Source: Marinobacter litoralis (GTDB taxonomy: Bacteria; Pseudomonadota; Gammaproteobacteria; Pseudomonadales; Oleiphilaceae). From it: a stretch of 64,000 bases of DNA. The notes beneath the pieces are model-generated. The model saw only the letters and a list, made by a program, of their open reading frames with translations. It searched no databases and was not told the DNA's origin. Where the stretch lies: NCBI RefSeq assembly GCF_003336705.1, contig NZ_QMDL01000002.1, positions 1 to 64,000 of the forward strand, in the 5' to 3' direction. Positions 10,483 to 20,927 of this stretch are shown here, piece by piece. The number at the start of each line of letters is the position of its first letter. Positions within the stretch are counted from its first letter, which is position 1. The position numbers were made by a program, and so were the translations under genes.

Positions 10483-12948
10483 ATGGCTGCATTTATTCAG
10501 AAACTGTTCAAGTCCCGCAAAACCAAAGCGACCTCCAGTTCCAATCCTCAGGCAAAGCCTGAAGTAAAACAGCCTGCCGAGGTAGACCAACGCAACAAAC
10601 GTCGGGAAGCACAGCAACAACAGCTTGCAAATGCCCCTGAGCAATCGGTTTTAGCGACGCTTGCGGTAGACGGTGTTACCGCATCGATCCGGCTTGAAGC
10701 TGCAAAAAGATTGCAAGACGAAGCGTTGCTCCAGCAGGTGCAGAAAAACTCGAAAGGTCGGGATAAGAGCGTGTACCAGACCGTTCGGCAATCACTTCAG
10801 CGCTTGCGCGAACAGCAAGCTCAGCAAGCCGCGACCCGCCAGCGCATAAGCGACTTGGTCGCACAAGCCAAAGATCAGGCTATCAGTGAAAACACCAAGC
10901 TGTTCAAAGCACGCCTAGACGCACTACAAGAGCAATGGCAAGCGGTAAAAGACGAAGCCAGCGCAGAGCAATCACAACACTTTCTGGAAGCGGTGCACGA
11001 ATGCCAGAAACGATTGCAGCAGATTGAACAAGCACAACAGGAAGAGGCTCGCCAGCAAGAGCAGGCACGCCAACGTAGCGAAACTCTCGATCTGCTCCAA
11101 AACACTCTTGACGATCTAAAGCAGCAAGACGCGAACGATCTGCCCGCGCCGTCATCCCTTGATGCCCTCCAGAAAACACAAGAGAACCGTTGGCTGGAAG
11201 CAACCAGAGACACAACCGTTCAGAAGCATGAGCAAAAAGCGTACGAGCAACAGATGCAGACCCTTCGTGGCTACCTGAACGCCGTACGCTGGTTGGCGCA
11301 GGAAAAAGACACGATTAGTGAACTGGCGCAGGCGGCCGAATCGGGCGAGGTTACAGACGAGCAGCGCACACAGGCAGCCGAGCTGATCCAACAGCTGGAA
11401 TGGCCGGCCGAGCTGCCCCAGCCAGTTAGCCTGATTCAGGTTCGCAAACTCACCGGCAAACGACAGGCTCCAAAGCAAAACGACGGCCAGCGTGAAAAGC
11501 AGCAAGAAATTGCAGACAAGCTAACAGCCACACTGCCCGAGCTGGAAACTGCTCTCGAGGCTCGCCAGTTTAAAGAATCCAAACAACTGTTCAAAACGGC
11601 TCAAAACCTCTTTCAGCAGCTGGACCACACTCACCGGAAGCCCCTGCAGGCACGCATGCAGCTATTGTCGGGGCAATTCCGCGAACTGAGCGATTGGCAA
11701 GGTTTTGCGACCGAGCCCAAGCAAATCGCCCTCTGCGAGCAGATGGAGTACCTTGCCGAGCAGCCCATGGACCCGGAGGCCAAAGCAGAGCGGATAAAAG
11801 AGCTGCAAGGCGAATGGCGCAGCCTGGGTGGATCTTCAGACCGAACACTGTGGACTCGATTTAAAGCCGCTTCCGATCAGGCTTACGAGCCTTGCAAGGC
11901 ATACTTTGAAGCCAAGTCCGATCTGAAGCAGGCGAATCTTGATAAACGCAAAGCGATTTGCGATGAACTCTCCAACTTCCTGGAAAACGCCGACTGGGCA
12001 TCCATTGACTGGAAAGCCATCGAACGTATTTACCAGACTGCAAGACAAGAATGGAAAGAAGCCTGGCCCGTAGACTTCAGACACAACCGTTCCGTGCAGA
12101 AGCAATTCGATGAATTGCTAAAACGATTGGAACAGCCGCTGGACGAAGAACGCAAAAAAAACGAAGCCCTGAAGCAGTCGATTGTAGAACGGGCTCAGGC
12201 CCTGATTACCCACGAGCCCCTGCAAGAAGCAATGGACCAAGCGAAATCCTTGCAAACTGAGTGGACCAGCATTGGCATCACCCGCCACCGCGAAGACCGC
12301 AAAATGTGGCAGGCATTCCGTAAAGCTTGCGATCAGATTTTCGCCCGCCGTGATGCCCAGCGCACTGAGCAACAACAAGCCAGTCAATTGGCCGATCAAG
12401 CAGCTCAGAAAATCTTGAGCGAGTATCAGAGTGTTGATTCCAATACCGATGAAGCGCTTCTGAACGAAGCCCGCGAAGCCATTCAGCCGCTGTCGGGAGA
12501 ACCTTTATCTCCGGCGATCAAAGAGCAGGTTCAACAGCTGAAGCAAAAGCTCAACCGAGCAGCGGAGCTCAAAAAGTTCCAGCAAACAGTGGCCGACTGG
12601 CAAGCGTTCATCAGCGACAAAGTTGAGCAGAAGCTGTCAGACGAAACCGCACCTAAACACTGGTTCAATCTGGCCAAAGCTCCCGGCCCGATAAACGGTC
12701 GAGACCTGGCCATCCGAGCGGAGATATTGACCGGCACACCAACCCCGGAGCAAGACCAACCACGCCGGATGCAAATTCAGGTGCAGCGCTTGAGCGACGG
12801 TATGGGAAGCACGGATAACGCCTCCCCCACCCAAGAGCTGGAGAAGCTGGTAGCACTTTGGTGCCTGCACCCGGACATTGAAGACACATCGCACGAAAAT
12901 GCGGAACGCCTGAATCAGGCACTGACCAGCCTGACACAAATCAGCTAA
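10483..12948 (+). CDS. DUF349 domain coiled-coil protein
   Basis: An 821-residue, Gln/Glu/Lys/Ala-rich, mostly helical protein with several DUF349 repeats in its second half. One reads around LWTRFKAASDQAYEPCKAYF, another around REDRKMWQAFRKACDQIFAR. No signal peptide or membrane segment is visible, so it is probably cytoplasmic. The cellular role of the family is not established to my knowledge. The frame extends to 10405, but the ATG at 10483 with AAGGAT upstream opens the conserved N terminus MAAFIQKLF. It is a single-gene unit ending at a strong terminator. Confidence 0.88.
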   Translation: MAAFIQKLFKSRKTKATSSSNPQAKPEVKQPAEVDQRNKRREAQQQQLANAPEQSVLATLAVDGVTASIRLEAAKRLQDEALLQQVQKNSKGRDKSVYQTVRQSLQRLREQQAQQAATRQRISDLVAQAKDQAISENTKLFKARLDALQEQWQAVKDEASAEQSQHFLEAVHECQKRLQQIEQAQQEEARQQEQARQRSETLDLLQNTLDDLKQQDANDLPAPSSLDALQKTQENRWLEATRDTTVQKHEQKAYEQQMQTLRGYLNAVRWLAQEKDTISELAQAAESGEVTDEQRTQAAELIQQLEWPAELPQPVSLIQVRKLTGKRQAPKQNDGQREKQQEIADKLTATLPELETALEARQFKESKQLFKTAQNLFQQLDHTHRKPLQARMQLLSGQFRELSDWQGFATEPKQIALCEQMEYLAEQPMDPEAKAERIKELQGEWRSLGGSSDRTLWTRFKAASDQAYEPCKAYFEAKSDLKQANLDKRKAICDELSNFLENADWASIDWKAIERIYQTARQEWKEAWPVDFRHNRSVQKQFDELLKRLEQPLDEERKKNEALKQSIVERAQALITHEPLQEAMDQAKSLQTEWTSIGITRHREDRKMWQAFRKACDQIFARRDAQRTEQQQASQLADQAAQKILSEYQSVDSNTDEALLNEAREAIQPLSGEPLSPAIKEQVQQLKQKLNRAAELKKFQQTVADWQAFISDKVEQKLSDETAPKHWFNLAKAPGPINGRDLAIRAEILTGTPTPEQDQPRRMQIQVQRLSDGMGSTDNASPTQELEKLVALWCLHPDIEDTSHENAERLNQALTSLTQIS

Positions 12949-12973
12949 CCACAATCTCTCGATTTCCTCTGCC

Positions 12974-13007
12974 AATCCCTGAGCGGCCCCGCTCAGGGAT
13001 TTTTTTG
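12974..13007 (+). terminator. Rho-independent terminator of the DUF349 gene
   Basis: A 12-bp stem (AATCCCTGAGCG, 12974-12985, pairing with CGCTCAGGGATT) with a short GCCC loop is followed by a T-run (about 12999-13006). It lies 25 bp after the stop at 12948. Confidence 0.9.
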
Positions 13008-13140
13008 TTTTTACGGCAACACTCTTCCTGAGCAAATAGGCCAATTGGATTGGCAGCCGCTGTCATTACTCCCCACACACCATAACGGCTATGGTTAGAT
13101 AACTGACGTATCCCACAAAACAACGAACAGAGGAACGAGC

Positions 13141-14349
13141 ATGTCCACCGAGGCGTATATCTTTGATGCAGTCCGCACCCCACGTGGGCGCGGCAAGAAA
13201 GACGGTTCACTGCACAGCGTCAAACCCATCACTCTATTGGGCTCTGTCCTTGAAGCCCTTCGGGAGCGCAATCAACTGGATACCGCGCACGTTGATGACA
13301 TTGTGATGGGCTGCGTAACCGCCGTAGGTGATCAGGGTGCTGATATCGCCAAAACCGCTGCGCTTGCCATTGGCTGGGACGAGAAGGTAGCGGGTGTTAC
13401 GCTAAACCGCTTCTGCGCGTCCGGGCTGGAAGCTGTGAACCTCGCAGCCATGAAAGTACGTTCGGGCTGGGAAGACCTAGTGGTCGCCGGTGGCGTTGAA
13501 GCCATGTCTCGCGTACCCATGGGCTCTGACGGCGGCGCTTGGGCAACTGACCCAGCCACCAACCTCGAAACCGGATTCATGCCACAGGGCATCGGCGCCG
13601 ACCTGATCGCTACCCTCGAAGGTTTCAGCCGGACAGATGTCGATAACTTTGCCGTTCAGTCACAACAAAAAGCAGCGAACGCTTGGGCTAACGGTTACTT
13701 CGCCAAGTCCATCGTGCCGGTAACGGACCAGAATGGCGTTACAATTCTGGATCACGACGAATTCATTCGTAGCAACACCACCGTGGAGTCACTGTCCGGC
13801 CTCAAGCCTTCGTTCCAGATGATGGGTGAGATGGGCTTCGACAGCGTCGCTCGTGAAAAATACCACTATGTTGAGAAAATCAACCACGTCCACCACGCAG
13901 GTAACTCCTCGGGCATCGTGGATGGCGCAACAGCACTCCTGATCGGCAGCGAAGCCAAAGGCAAAGAGTTGGGCCTGACTCCTCGCGCCCGCATCGTGGC
14001 GACCGCCGTGACCAGTGCCGACCCCACCATCATGCTGACTGGCCCGGCGCCGGCTGCTCGCAAAGCTCTGGAAAAAGCCGGACTGTCCATCGACGACATC
14101 GACCTGTTTGAAGTGAACGAAGCCTTTGCCTCGGTAGTGATGCGCTTCCAGAAAGAATTGTCCGTTCCGGACGAGAAAGTGAACGTAAACGGTGGTGCCA
14201 TCGCCATGGGCCATCCTCTGGGCGCAACCGGCGCCATGATACTCGGCACCCTGCTCGATGAACTCGAGCGCCGCGAACTCCGCTACGGCCTGGCCACTCT
14301 TTGTGTCGGCGGCGGCATGGGCATTGCCACTATCATCGAACGCGTTTGA
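13141..14349 (+). CDS. Acetyl-CoA C-acyltransferase (thiolase)
   Basis: Thiolase of 402 residues that cleaves 3-ketoacyl-CoA in fatty acid beta-oxidation (or runs in reverse). Both catalytic cysteines are present, C92 in RFCASGLEA and C388 in LCVGGGMG, as is the histidine H358 in [10 protein letters not shown]. It is followed after 27 bp by a FadB-type multifunctional enzyme, so the pair forms a beta-oxidation unit in which thiolase comes first. Chain-length specificity cannot be read from sequence. The start ATG follows GAGGAACGAGC. Confidence 0.94.
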   Translation: MSTEAYIFDAVRTPRGRGKKDGSLHSVKPITLLGSVLEALRERNQLDTAHVDDIVMGCVTAVGDQGADIAKTAALAIGWDEKVAGVTLNRFCASGLEAVNLAAMKVRSGWEDLVVAGGVEAMSRVPMGSDGGAWATDPATNLETGFMPQGIGADLIATLEGFSRTDVDNFAVQSQQKAANAWANGYFAKSIVPVTDQNGVTILDHDEFIRSNTTVESLSGLKPSFQMMGEMGFDSVAREKYHYVEKINHVHHAGNSSGIVDGATALLIGSEAKGKELGLTPRARIVATAVTSADPTIMLTGPAPAARKALEKAGLSIDDIDLFEVNEAFASVVMRFQKELSVPDEKVNVNGGAIAMGHPLGATGAMILGTLLDELERRELRYGLATLCVGGGMGIATIIERV

Positions 14350-14376
14350 ACCCACTTTCAAAATAAGGAACAGACC

Positions 14377-16527
14377 ATGACAGGTATCAAGTACGACCTG
14401 GGTTCAGACCAGATTCTAACCCTGACCATCGACATGCCGGGCCAGTCCGCCAACACCATGAACCGAGAATTCCGGGCGGCTCTGACAGAAACGGCCACCA
14501 AGGTGCAGGCAGATCTGGACAAGATCAAAGGCATCATCATCGCGTCCGCCAAGAAAACCTTCTTTGCCGGCGGTGATCTGAACGAAATTCACCAGGTTAC
14601 CCGGGAACAAGCCAAAGAATTTGAAGACATGGTGGATGGCCTGAAAGCCAACATGCGTATTCTGGAAACCTGCGGTAAACCCGTGGTTGCAGCCATTAAC
14701 GGATCAGCTCTGGGTGGCGGCTTGGAAATCGCGCTGGCCTGCCATCACCGAGTAGCTCTGGACAACGACAGCATCCAGCTCGGCTTGCCGGAAGTCAGCC
14801 TTGGCTTGCTTCCCGGCGGTGGCGGCACTCAGCGTCTGCCGCGAATGATCGGCTTGGAAGCCTCTTTCCCGCTGCTCATGGAAGGCAAAAAACTGGCCCC
14901 GAAAGCGGCCCTGAAAGCCGGTATTATCGATGAGCTGGCCAGCTCACCCGAGGAGCTGTTCAGCAAAGCACGAGCCTTTATTGAAGCCAACCCCAAGTGC
15001 GAACAGCCGTGGGACAAAAAAGGCTTCAAAATACCGGGCGGTGCGCCGAGTCACCCGGCAATGGCACAGAAGCTTTCTATTGCCCCTGCTATGCTGCGAG
15101 AGAAAACCAAAGGCTGCTACCCTGCGCCAGAGCGAATTCTCGCCGCCGCAGTCGAAGGCGCTCAAGTGGACTTCGACAGCGGCAGCCTGATCGAAACCCG
15201 TTATTTCGCCGAACTGGTGACCGGCCAAGTCGCCAAGAACATGACGAACACCTTCTGGTTCCAGCTGAACGCCATCAAAGCCGGCGGCAGCCGTCCCAAG
15301 GGCGTCGATAAGGAATCGTTCAAAAAAGTGGGGGTTCTGGGTGCTGGCATGATGGGCGCGGGTATTGCCTACTCCACGGCAACCCGCGGCATCGATGTAG
15401 TACTGAAAGATGTGTCGGTTGAAAGTGCCGAAAAAGGTAAAAGCTATTCCGAAAAGCTACTGGCCAAGAAAGTCAGCCGTGGCCGGATGACCGAAGCCGA
15501 AAAAGAAGCCATCTTGAGCCGCATCACCGCGACAGCCTCAGCAGATGACCTGGAGAACTGTGACCTCATCATCGAAGCCGTCTTCGAAGACAGCGACTTG
15601 AAAGCCAAGGTCACACAAGAAGCCGAACCTAAAATGGCCGCCAACGGCATCTTCGCGTCCAATACCTCGACCATCCCCATCACCCAGTTGGCAGAAGCCT
15701 CGGCCAAGCCCGATAATTTTATCGGCCTGCACTTCTTCTCACCGGTGGACAAGATGCAACTGGTGGAAATCATTGTGGGCGAAAAAACCTCCGATGAAAC
15801 CTTGGCCCGTGCGTTTGACTACGTACAGCAGATCGGCAAAACGCCCATCGTCGTTAACGACAGCCGCGGCTTCTTCACCTCTCGAGTGTTCGGTACGTTC
15901 GTTGATGAAGGCATCGGCATGCTGGCCGAGGGCATCCACCCGGCCAGCATCGAAAACGCCGGGTTACTGGCCGGCATGCCGGTTGGCCCTCTGACTATTT
16001 CAGACGAGGTGAGCTTAACCCTGTTGCAACACGTTCGCGCAGAATCCCAGAAAGATGCGGCAGCTGCAGGTCGAACCTGGCAGCCACATCCGGCTGAAGC
16101 CATCGTCGATGCCATGGTTGATACCCACGGCCGCAAAGGCAAAGCAGCCGGTGCCGGTTTCTATGAGTACCCGGAGCAAGGCAAGAAATACCTATGGCCG
16201 GAACTTGAGAACCTGTATGTCGATCAGGGCAAGGCTCGCGAGGTAAAATTGCAGGATCTGAAAGACCGAATCTTGTTCATTCAAGCCATTGAAACCATTC
16301 GCTGTCTTGAAGAAGGCGTTTTACGCACTGTGGCAGATGCCAACATTGGTAGCATTTTTGGCATTGGCTACGCGCCCTGGACCGGCGGTGCCATCCAATT
16401 CGTCAACCAATACGGCGTGCGGAATTTCGCTGAGCGCGCGCAGGAATTGACCACTCAATACGGCGAGCGGTTCACGCCGCCTGCACTGCTTCTGGAAAAG
16501 GCAGAGAAAAACGAAGCCTTCTCTTAA
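14377..16527 (+). CDS. Multifunctional enoyl-CoA hydratase / 3-hydroxyacyl-CoA dehydrogenase (FadB/FadJ family)
   Basis: A 716-residue two-domain enzyme for the hydratase and dehydrogenase steps of beta-oxidation. The N-terminal crotonase half carries GSALGGGLEIALAC and LPEVSLGLLPGGGG, each with a catalytic-type glutamate. The second half opens with the NAD-binding loop VGVLGAGMMGAGIAYS near residue 318 and continues with the two 3HCDH domains (FIGLHFFSPVDKM motif). It forms an operon with the thiolase upstream. A 10-bp GC-rich hairpin follows the stop. Confidence 0.94.
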   Translation: MTGIKYDLGSDQILTLTIDMPGQSANTMNREFRAALTETATKVQADLDKIKGIIIASAKKTFFAGGDLNEIHQVTREQAKEFEDMVDGLKANMRILETCGKPVVAAINGSALGGGLEIALACHHRVALDNDSIQLGLPEVSLGLLPGGGGTQRLPRMIGLEASFPLLMEGKKLAPKAALKAGIIDELASSPEELFSKARAFIEANPKCEQPWDKKGFKIPGGAPSHPAMAQKLSIAPAMLREKTKGCYPAPERILAAAVEGAQVDFDSGSLIETRYFAELVTGQVAKNMTNTFWFQLNAIKAGGSRPKGVDKESFKKVGVLGAGMMGAGIAYSTATRGIDVVLKDVSVESAEKGKSYSEKLLAKKVSRGRMTEAEKEAILSRITATASADDLENCDLIIEAVFEDSDLKAKVTQEAEPKMAANGIFASNTSTIPITQLAEASAKPDNFIGLHFFSPVDKMQLVEIIVGEKTSDETLARAFDYVQQIGKTPIVVNDSRGFFTSRVFGTFVDEGIGMLAEGIHPASIENAGLLAGMPVGPLTISDEVSLTLLQHVRAESQKDAAAAGRTWQPHPAEAIVDAMVDTHGRKGKAAGAGFYEYPEQGKKYLWPELENLYVDQGKAREVKLQDLKDRILFIQAIETIRCLEEGVLRTVADANIGSIFGIGYAPWTGGAIQFVNQYGVRNFAERAQELTTQYGERFTPPALLLEKAEKNEAFS

Positions 16528-16539
16528 ACTGCTCCTGCC

Positions 16540-16562
16540 GACCGGAGGCCCCGCCTCCGGTC
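16540..16562 (+). terminator. Hairpin after the beta-oxidation operon
   Basis: GACCGGAGGC, loop CCC, GCCTCCGGTC: a perfect 10-bp stem 13 bases after the FadB-type stop. No T-tract follows, so it may act as a weak terminator or protect the mRNA 3' end. Confidence 0.5.
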
Positions 16563-16765
16563 GCTCCTCTCCGCTTTACTCATCTACTCCCGCACTCAGT
16601 GCGTAATACTGCAATGTATATGGACATATTGTCACTAAGCTCCGTGCCTAGCCTATGGCAACGGGTGTTGCAGTTGCCTACAATAAATTAACTAGTCACG
16701 GGTAAATAACACTGTCAGATGACTCGGCAGGCATAAAACAACCCAGTATCGCCAGGTATGCTTAT

Positions 16766-18940
16766 ATGACCATTGCGGAAAAAGCCGTCACGCGTAACCA
16801 CCGCTCCTCCTTATTGAAAGTTGCAGGACTGAGTGCCGCGTTAGGCCTTGCTTTGCTTGTACCCGGATTGTCCGGCCTACACGCAAAGATTGAAGAACCA
16901 GCAAGCTATCAACCGGTTTCCCCCACCATTGATCAAGCTCGGGCCAACATTCTTATTGCCCGCCAGCTGCAGTTCACTCATTTCCGCGACTTAGGCATTA
17001 GCGATGAGCTCTCTGGCGATGTGTTTGACGCCTACCTCAATTACCTCGACAGCCAGCGCGTTTACCTCACGCAGCAAGACATCGATGCGCTCAGCCAAGT
17101 AAAAGGTCGCCTTGGCTCGGCCTTAAAAACCGGACAACTGCAACCCGGCTTCGACATCTACAACCTGGTTCAGCAGCGCATGATCGAGCGCCTCAAGTTT
17201 GCCAAAGAGGTCATCAGCGCCGGTGTCTCCGAACTGGATTTCAGCACCAACGAAAAAATCCGGGTTGATCGCTCAGAAGCTCCATGGGAAGCCAATAAAG
17301 CAGCCTTGGATAAGCTCTGGATCAAACGCATCAAAAATGCCGTTTTGGCTCAGCGCCTCAATGGCGCCGACGACGAAGCCATTGAAGAAACCTTGTTGCG
17401 TCGCTATGAAGGCCAGCTCAAGCGCGCCTATCAAGCCCGTAGCGAAGACGCATTTCAGGCCTACATGAACGCTTTTACCGGCATGTGGGACCCGCACACA
17501 TCGTACTTCTCTCCGCGCACCTCGGAGAACTTCAACATCAACATGAGCCTGTCCTTGGAAGGCATTGGCGCGGTTCTGCAATCCGATAACGAATACACCA
17601 AGGTCGTTCGACTGGTTCCGGGTGGCCCTGCATCCAAGCAAGGGCAACTGCAGCCTGCAGATCGCATTGTTTCCGTTGCTCAGGAAGACGAGAAGCCGGT
17701 GAACGTCATTGGCTGGCGTCTTGATGAGGTCGTTGACCTTATCCGGGGCCCGCGCAACTCGGTCGTGACTTTGGAGGTCATCCCGGCAAACGCTTCTGAT
17801 GAAACCATCACTCGCAGCATTGCCATCAACCGTGATGAGGTAAAGCTGGAAGAACAAAGCGCCAGCAAAGACATCATCCAACTGGAGCGCAGCGGTGCCA
17901 CCTATAACATCGGGGTGATCACCATTCCGACCTTTTACGCTGATTTCCAAGCCATGCAAGCGGGCGACCCGAACTACAAGAGCACCACCCGAGACGTTCG
18001 CAAGCTGATAGACGATCTGAAACAGGACGGTGTTGACGGCATTGTGATGGACCTGCGTAACAACGGTGGCGGTGCCTTGCACGAGGCCAACGATCTGGTC
18101 GGACTGTTTATCGATAAGGGGCCAACCGTACAAATCCGCAACGCCAACAACGATGTTCAGGTCCTGGACGATAGAGACCCAACCGTTAGCTATGATGGCC
18201 CACTGGTGGTTCTGGTGAACCGTATGAGCGCCTCCGCTTCCGAAATTTTTGCGGGTGCCATACAAGACTATGGCCGCGGCTTGGTGGTGGGTTCGCAAAC
18301 CTTTGGCAAAGGCACGGTTCAGGCTGTACGCCCCCTTAACCATGGCCAGTTAAAGATCACCCAATCCAAGTTCTACCGGGTGTCTGGCGGCTCGACCCAG
18401 CACAAGGGCGTGATTCCAGATATCGAAATCCCTTCCCGTATCGATAAATCGAGAATCGGCGAAGATGCCCTCGACCACGCTCTGCCCTGGGACCAGATTG
18501 AAGCCGTGCCGCACACGCGCTATTTCGACTTCAGCGGCGTGATTGATGAACTTCGCACTCGGCACGATGATCGCTTCAACACCAACCCGGAGTTCAGCCT
18601 GCTGCAAAAGGAAATCGATTTCCTGAACCAGCAGCGCCAGATTGACTACGTCAGTCTCAATCTCGACGAACGGACAGCACACCACAACCAGATCGAAAGC
18701 ACGCGCCTAACCATCGCCAACGCTCGCCGGGAGCTTCGCGGTGAAGCGCCCTTCGAAACACTGGAAGACTTGGAAGACTGGCAAGATGCGCAAGTCGCTG
18801 ATCCCGACAATGGCGACGACGAACTGGACTTCGTGATTCGTGAGGGCGGCCACATCATGGCTGACTTGCTCGAACTGGATCAGCGCATGGCTTCCATTCT
18901 TACGCCCACACAATTTGCGGTAAAAACTGAGGTTCCATAG
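16766..18940 (+). CDS. prc: Carboxy-terminal (tail-specific) processing protease
   Basis: Periplasmic S41 serine protease that degrades or trims exported proteins and peptidoglycan-related enzymes. 724 residues: N-terminal signal/membrane segment (about 15-40), long N-terminal domain, PDZ domain (about 255-330, starting near NMSLSLEGIGAVLQ), catalytic core and C-terminal DUF3340-like helical region. The Ser/Lys dyad can be placed at S490 in MSASASEIF and K515 in FGKGTVQ, using the 25-residue spacing known for E. coli Prc. The next gene starts 4 bp after the stop and is probably co-transcribed. Confidence 0.95.
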   Translation: MTIAEKAVTRNHRSSLLKVAGLSAALGLALLVPGLSGLHAKIEEPASYQPVSPTIDQARANILIARQLQFTHFRDLGISDELSGDVFDAYLNYLDSQRVYLTQQDIDALSQVKGRLGSALKTGQLQPGFDIYNLVQQRMIERLKFAKEVISAGVSELDFSTNEKIRVDRSEAPWEANKAALDKLWIKRIKNAVLAQRLNGADDEAIEETLLRRYEGQLKRAYQARSEDAFQAYMNAFTGMWDPHTSYFSPRTSENFNINMSLSLEGIGAVLQSDNEYTKVVRLVPGGPASKQGQLQPADRIVSVAQEDEKPVNVIGWRLDEVVDLIRGPRNSVVTLEVIPANASDETITRSIAINRDEVKLEEQSASKDIIQLERSGATYNIGVITIPTFYADFQAMQAGDPNYKSTTRDVRKLIDDLKQDGVDGIVMDLRNNGGGALHEANDLVGLFIDKGPTVQIRNANNDVQVLDDRDPTVSYDGPLVVLVNRMSASASEIFAGAIQDYGRGLVVGSQTFGKGTVQAVRPLNHGQLKITQSKFYRVSGGSTQHKGVIPDIEIPSRIDKSRIGEDALDHALPWDQIEAVPHTRYFDFSGVIDELRTRHDDRFNTNPEFSLLQKEIDFLNQQRQIDYVSLNLDERTAHHNQIESTRLTIANARRELRGEAPFETLEDLEDWQDAQVADPDNGDDELDFVIREGGHIMADLLELDQRMASILTPTQFAVKTEVP

Positions 18941-18944
18941 AAAC

Positions 18945-19709
18945 ATGTCGGACAAGACACCCTCAGGAGGTCAACGAGAGAACCTCAAAAAAGCTCAGGT
19001 ATTCCAGAGCATGCTGCTCGATGCATTACACGCCATGCGATCCATGGAGGAAGCGGAGAGCATGGCGCCGACTCCCGATGCCCGCACCAAATCCTCCGAC
19101 CGGATTCTGGACCGTATCGTCGGCTTTACTGGCTCTGCCCTCAAACTCGGCGCCCGTGCAACCGACACATCACTCAAAGTAGGCCGGGTACTGGTCAATT
19201 CCCAGGACCAGCTCAGGGCCATGCTGGCCACGGGCCAATCGCTAAAAGACATACGGGAAGTAGCTGGCCTCACGCTTTCAGAAATGAGCGAAGCGCTCAA
19301 CCTGAAAGACAAATCCTTGCTGGAAGCCATTGAGAACGGCACAGCAACCCTGTCCTTTGAGCTGATCCTACGGTTTGCGGCGCTGATTGCCAGAAACGAC
19401 CCGATCCCCTTCATCATGCGCACCACGCGGAACTACAACCCAGAGGTTTGGCAGATCCTGAACGACTGGGGCATTGGCCGGATTCCGTTGCAGTTTGAGC
19501 GTGAGCGGGAGTTCATCAACATCTTCCGCCGACATGACAACGCACGAAACCTGTCGGACGAGGGCTTCAAGAAGGTATTGGAGTTCACCCGCAACAGCTT
19601 TGAAATGTCGATGCACTTCATCGAGCAGCAAGAAATGGAAATGGCGGAACTGAAAGCCGGCTTTCAGCCCCGCAACCCCGAAGACTCAGAGCCTTCTTCA
19701 GGCAAATAA
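18945..19709 (+). CDS. XRE-like helix-turn-helix protein co-transcribed with prc
   Basis: A 254-residue protein. A central helix-turn-helix (about residues 100-155; GLTLSEMSEALNLKDKSLLEAIENG) resembles Cro/C1-type domains and is flanked by helical regions. A Lys/Glu-rich N terminus and a C-terminal helix (SMHFIEQQEMEMAELK) complete it. It is soluble with no signal. The gene begins 4 bp after prc, which suggests shared transcription and perhaps a role tied to envelope proteolysis, but its target is unknown. The 3' end overlaps convergent mtnA by 12 bp. Confidence 0.8.
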   Translation: MSDKTPSGGQRENLKKAQVFQSMLLDALHAMRSMEEAESMAPTPDARTKSSDRILDRIVGFTGSALKLGARATDTSLKVGRVLVNSQDQLRAMLATGQSLKDIREVAGLTLSEMSEALNLKDKSLLEAIENGTATLSFELILRFAALIARNDPIPFIMRTTRNYNPEVWQILNDWGIGRIPLQFEREREFINIFRRHDNARNLSDEGFKKVLEFTRNSFEMSMHFIEQQEMEMAELKAGFQPRNPEDSEPSSGK

Positions 19710-20756
19710 CGCTTTCATGCCGGCAAGATCCGGTTTCAGCACAGCCCCTTTTTCGGTCACGATCGCGTCAATCAGGTTGGCCGGTGTCACATCAAAGACC
19801 GGATTGAACACCTCGACACCGGCAGGGGCCAGCGGAATCCCGCGAATTTCCCGAATCTCTGTGCCTTCGCGCTCTTCGATCGGAATCTGAGCACCCTCTA
19901 GCAACGTCATATCCACCGTGCTGGAAGGCGCGACGACCATAAACCCGACATTATGATGCCGGGCCAATACCGCCAGACTATAGGTACCGATTTTGTTCGC
20001 CACGTCTCCATTGGCGGTAATCCGATCCGCGCCAACAACGACCCAATTCACCTTGCCGCTGGCCAGAATGGCAGCGGCAGCGCCATCGGCATTCAACGTC
20101 ACAGGAATCTCGTCACGACTTAGCTCCCAGGCCGTCAGGCGGCTGCCCTGAAGCCAAGGCCGGGTTTCATCCGCATACACTTTCTTTAGCAGGTTGCGCT
20201 CGTGCAGTCGCCGAATTACGCCAAGGGCTGTGCCGTATCCCCCCGTAGCCAGCGCGCCTGTATTGCAGTGGGTCAACACCCCAATCGCTTGCTGCGGGCT
20301 CATCACATCAAGCGCATGGTCTGCCATGGCCAAGTTGGCGGCGATATCTTCCTTATGAATCAAAACTGCTTCAGCGGCCAGACGTTCAACGGCCTCATCC
20401 AGCTCAGAGCAAGCCAGAAACACTTTTTCCATCCGTTGCAGTGCCCAGAACAGATTCACCGCTGTCGGCCGCGATTTCGCTAACTGCTCAATCGACTGTC
20501 TCACTTCAACCTGCCAGTTTTCGCTGCCACCGGCATGACGCGCAGCCAAGGCGACGCCATAAGCAGCACTGATACCGATTGCCGGCGCGCCACGAACCAC
20601 CATATCGGTAATGCACTGGGCAACCGCCGATGCCCCTTCTGCCGTAATCCAGTGCTCCTCGGTAGGCAACAACCGTTGATCCAGAAGTTCCAAGCTGTCG
20701 CCGTGCCAGCGCACCGGTTGTGTACCCAAAGATCGTTGGTCTGAGGAATTTGCCAT
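19698..20756 (-). CDS. mtnA: Methylthioribose-1-phosphate isomerase
   Basis: Isomerises 5-methylthioribose-1-phosphate to the ribulose form in methionine salvage. Family motifs are RGAPAIGISAAYGVALAA, the cysteine motif THCNTGALATGGYGTALG and the aspartate motif GADRITANGDVANKIGTY. The frame opens at a GTG (20774). ATGs at 20759 and 20756 follow GGAG, the second with better spacing, giving 352 residues. It is divergent from mtaD, which feeds the same pathway, an arrangement also known from Pseudomonas. Confidence 0.95.
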   Translation of the reverse strand: MANSSDQRSLGTQPVRWHGDSLELLDQRLLPTEEHWITAEGASAVAQCITDMVVRGAPAIGISAAYGVALAARHAGGSENWQVEVRQSIEQLAKSRPTAVNLFWALQRMEKVFLACSELDEAVERLAAEAVLIHKEDIAANLAMADHALDVMSPQQAIGVLTHCNTGALATGGYGTALGVIRRLHERNLLKKVYADETRPWLQGSRLTAWELSRDEIPVTLNADGAAAAILASGKVNWVVVGADRITANGDVANKIGTYSLAVLARHHNVGFMVVAPSSTVDMTLLEGAQIPIEEREGTEIREIRGIPLAPAGVEVFNPVFDVTPANLIDAIVTEKGAVLKPDLAGMKALFA

Positions 20757-20927
20757 CATCTGCTCCGATTGCACGCGAAAAAAAGCGCAGTATAGCGCGT
20801 TACTTGCAGGTTTATACCTTCATTGGCACGACAAGCGGGGTAGTTCTGCAGGTGGTGGCTCGCTATACTTCCCAGTTGAATTTCCCGGCATACAGACTCT
20901 GTGCCCCCGACCCTCCAAGGCAGGTTA

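Noticed and set aside
17273-18343. 356-codon minus-strand open frame
   Set aside because: Lies fully opposite prc, whose protease motifs are intact; it has no ribosome site and no recognisable domain. It is an antisense shadow of a GC-rich gene.
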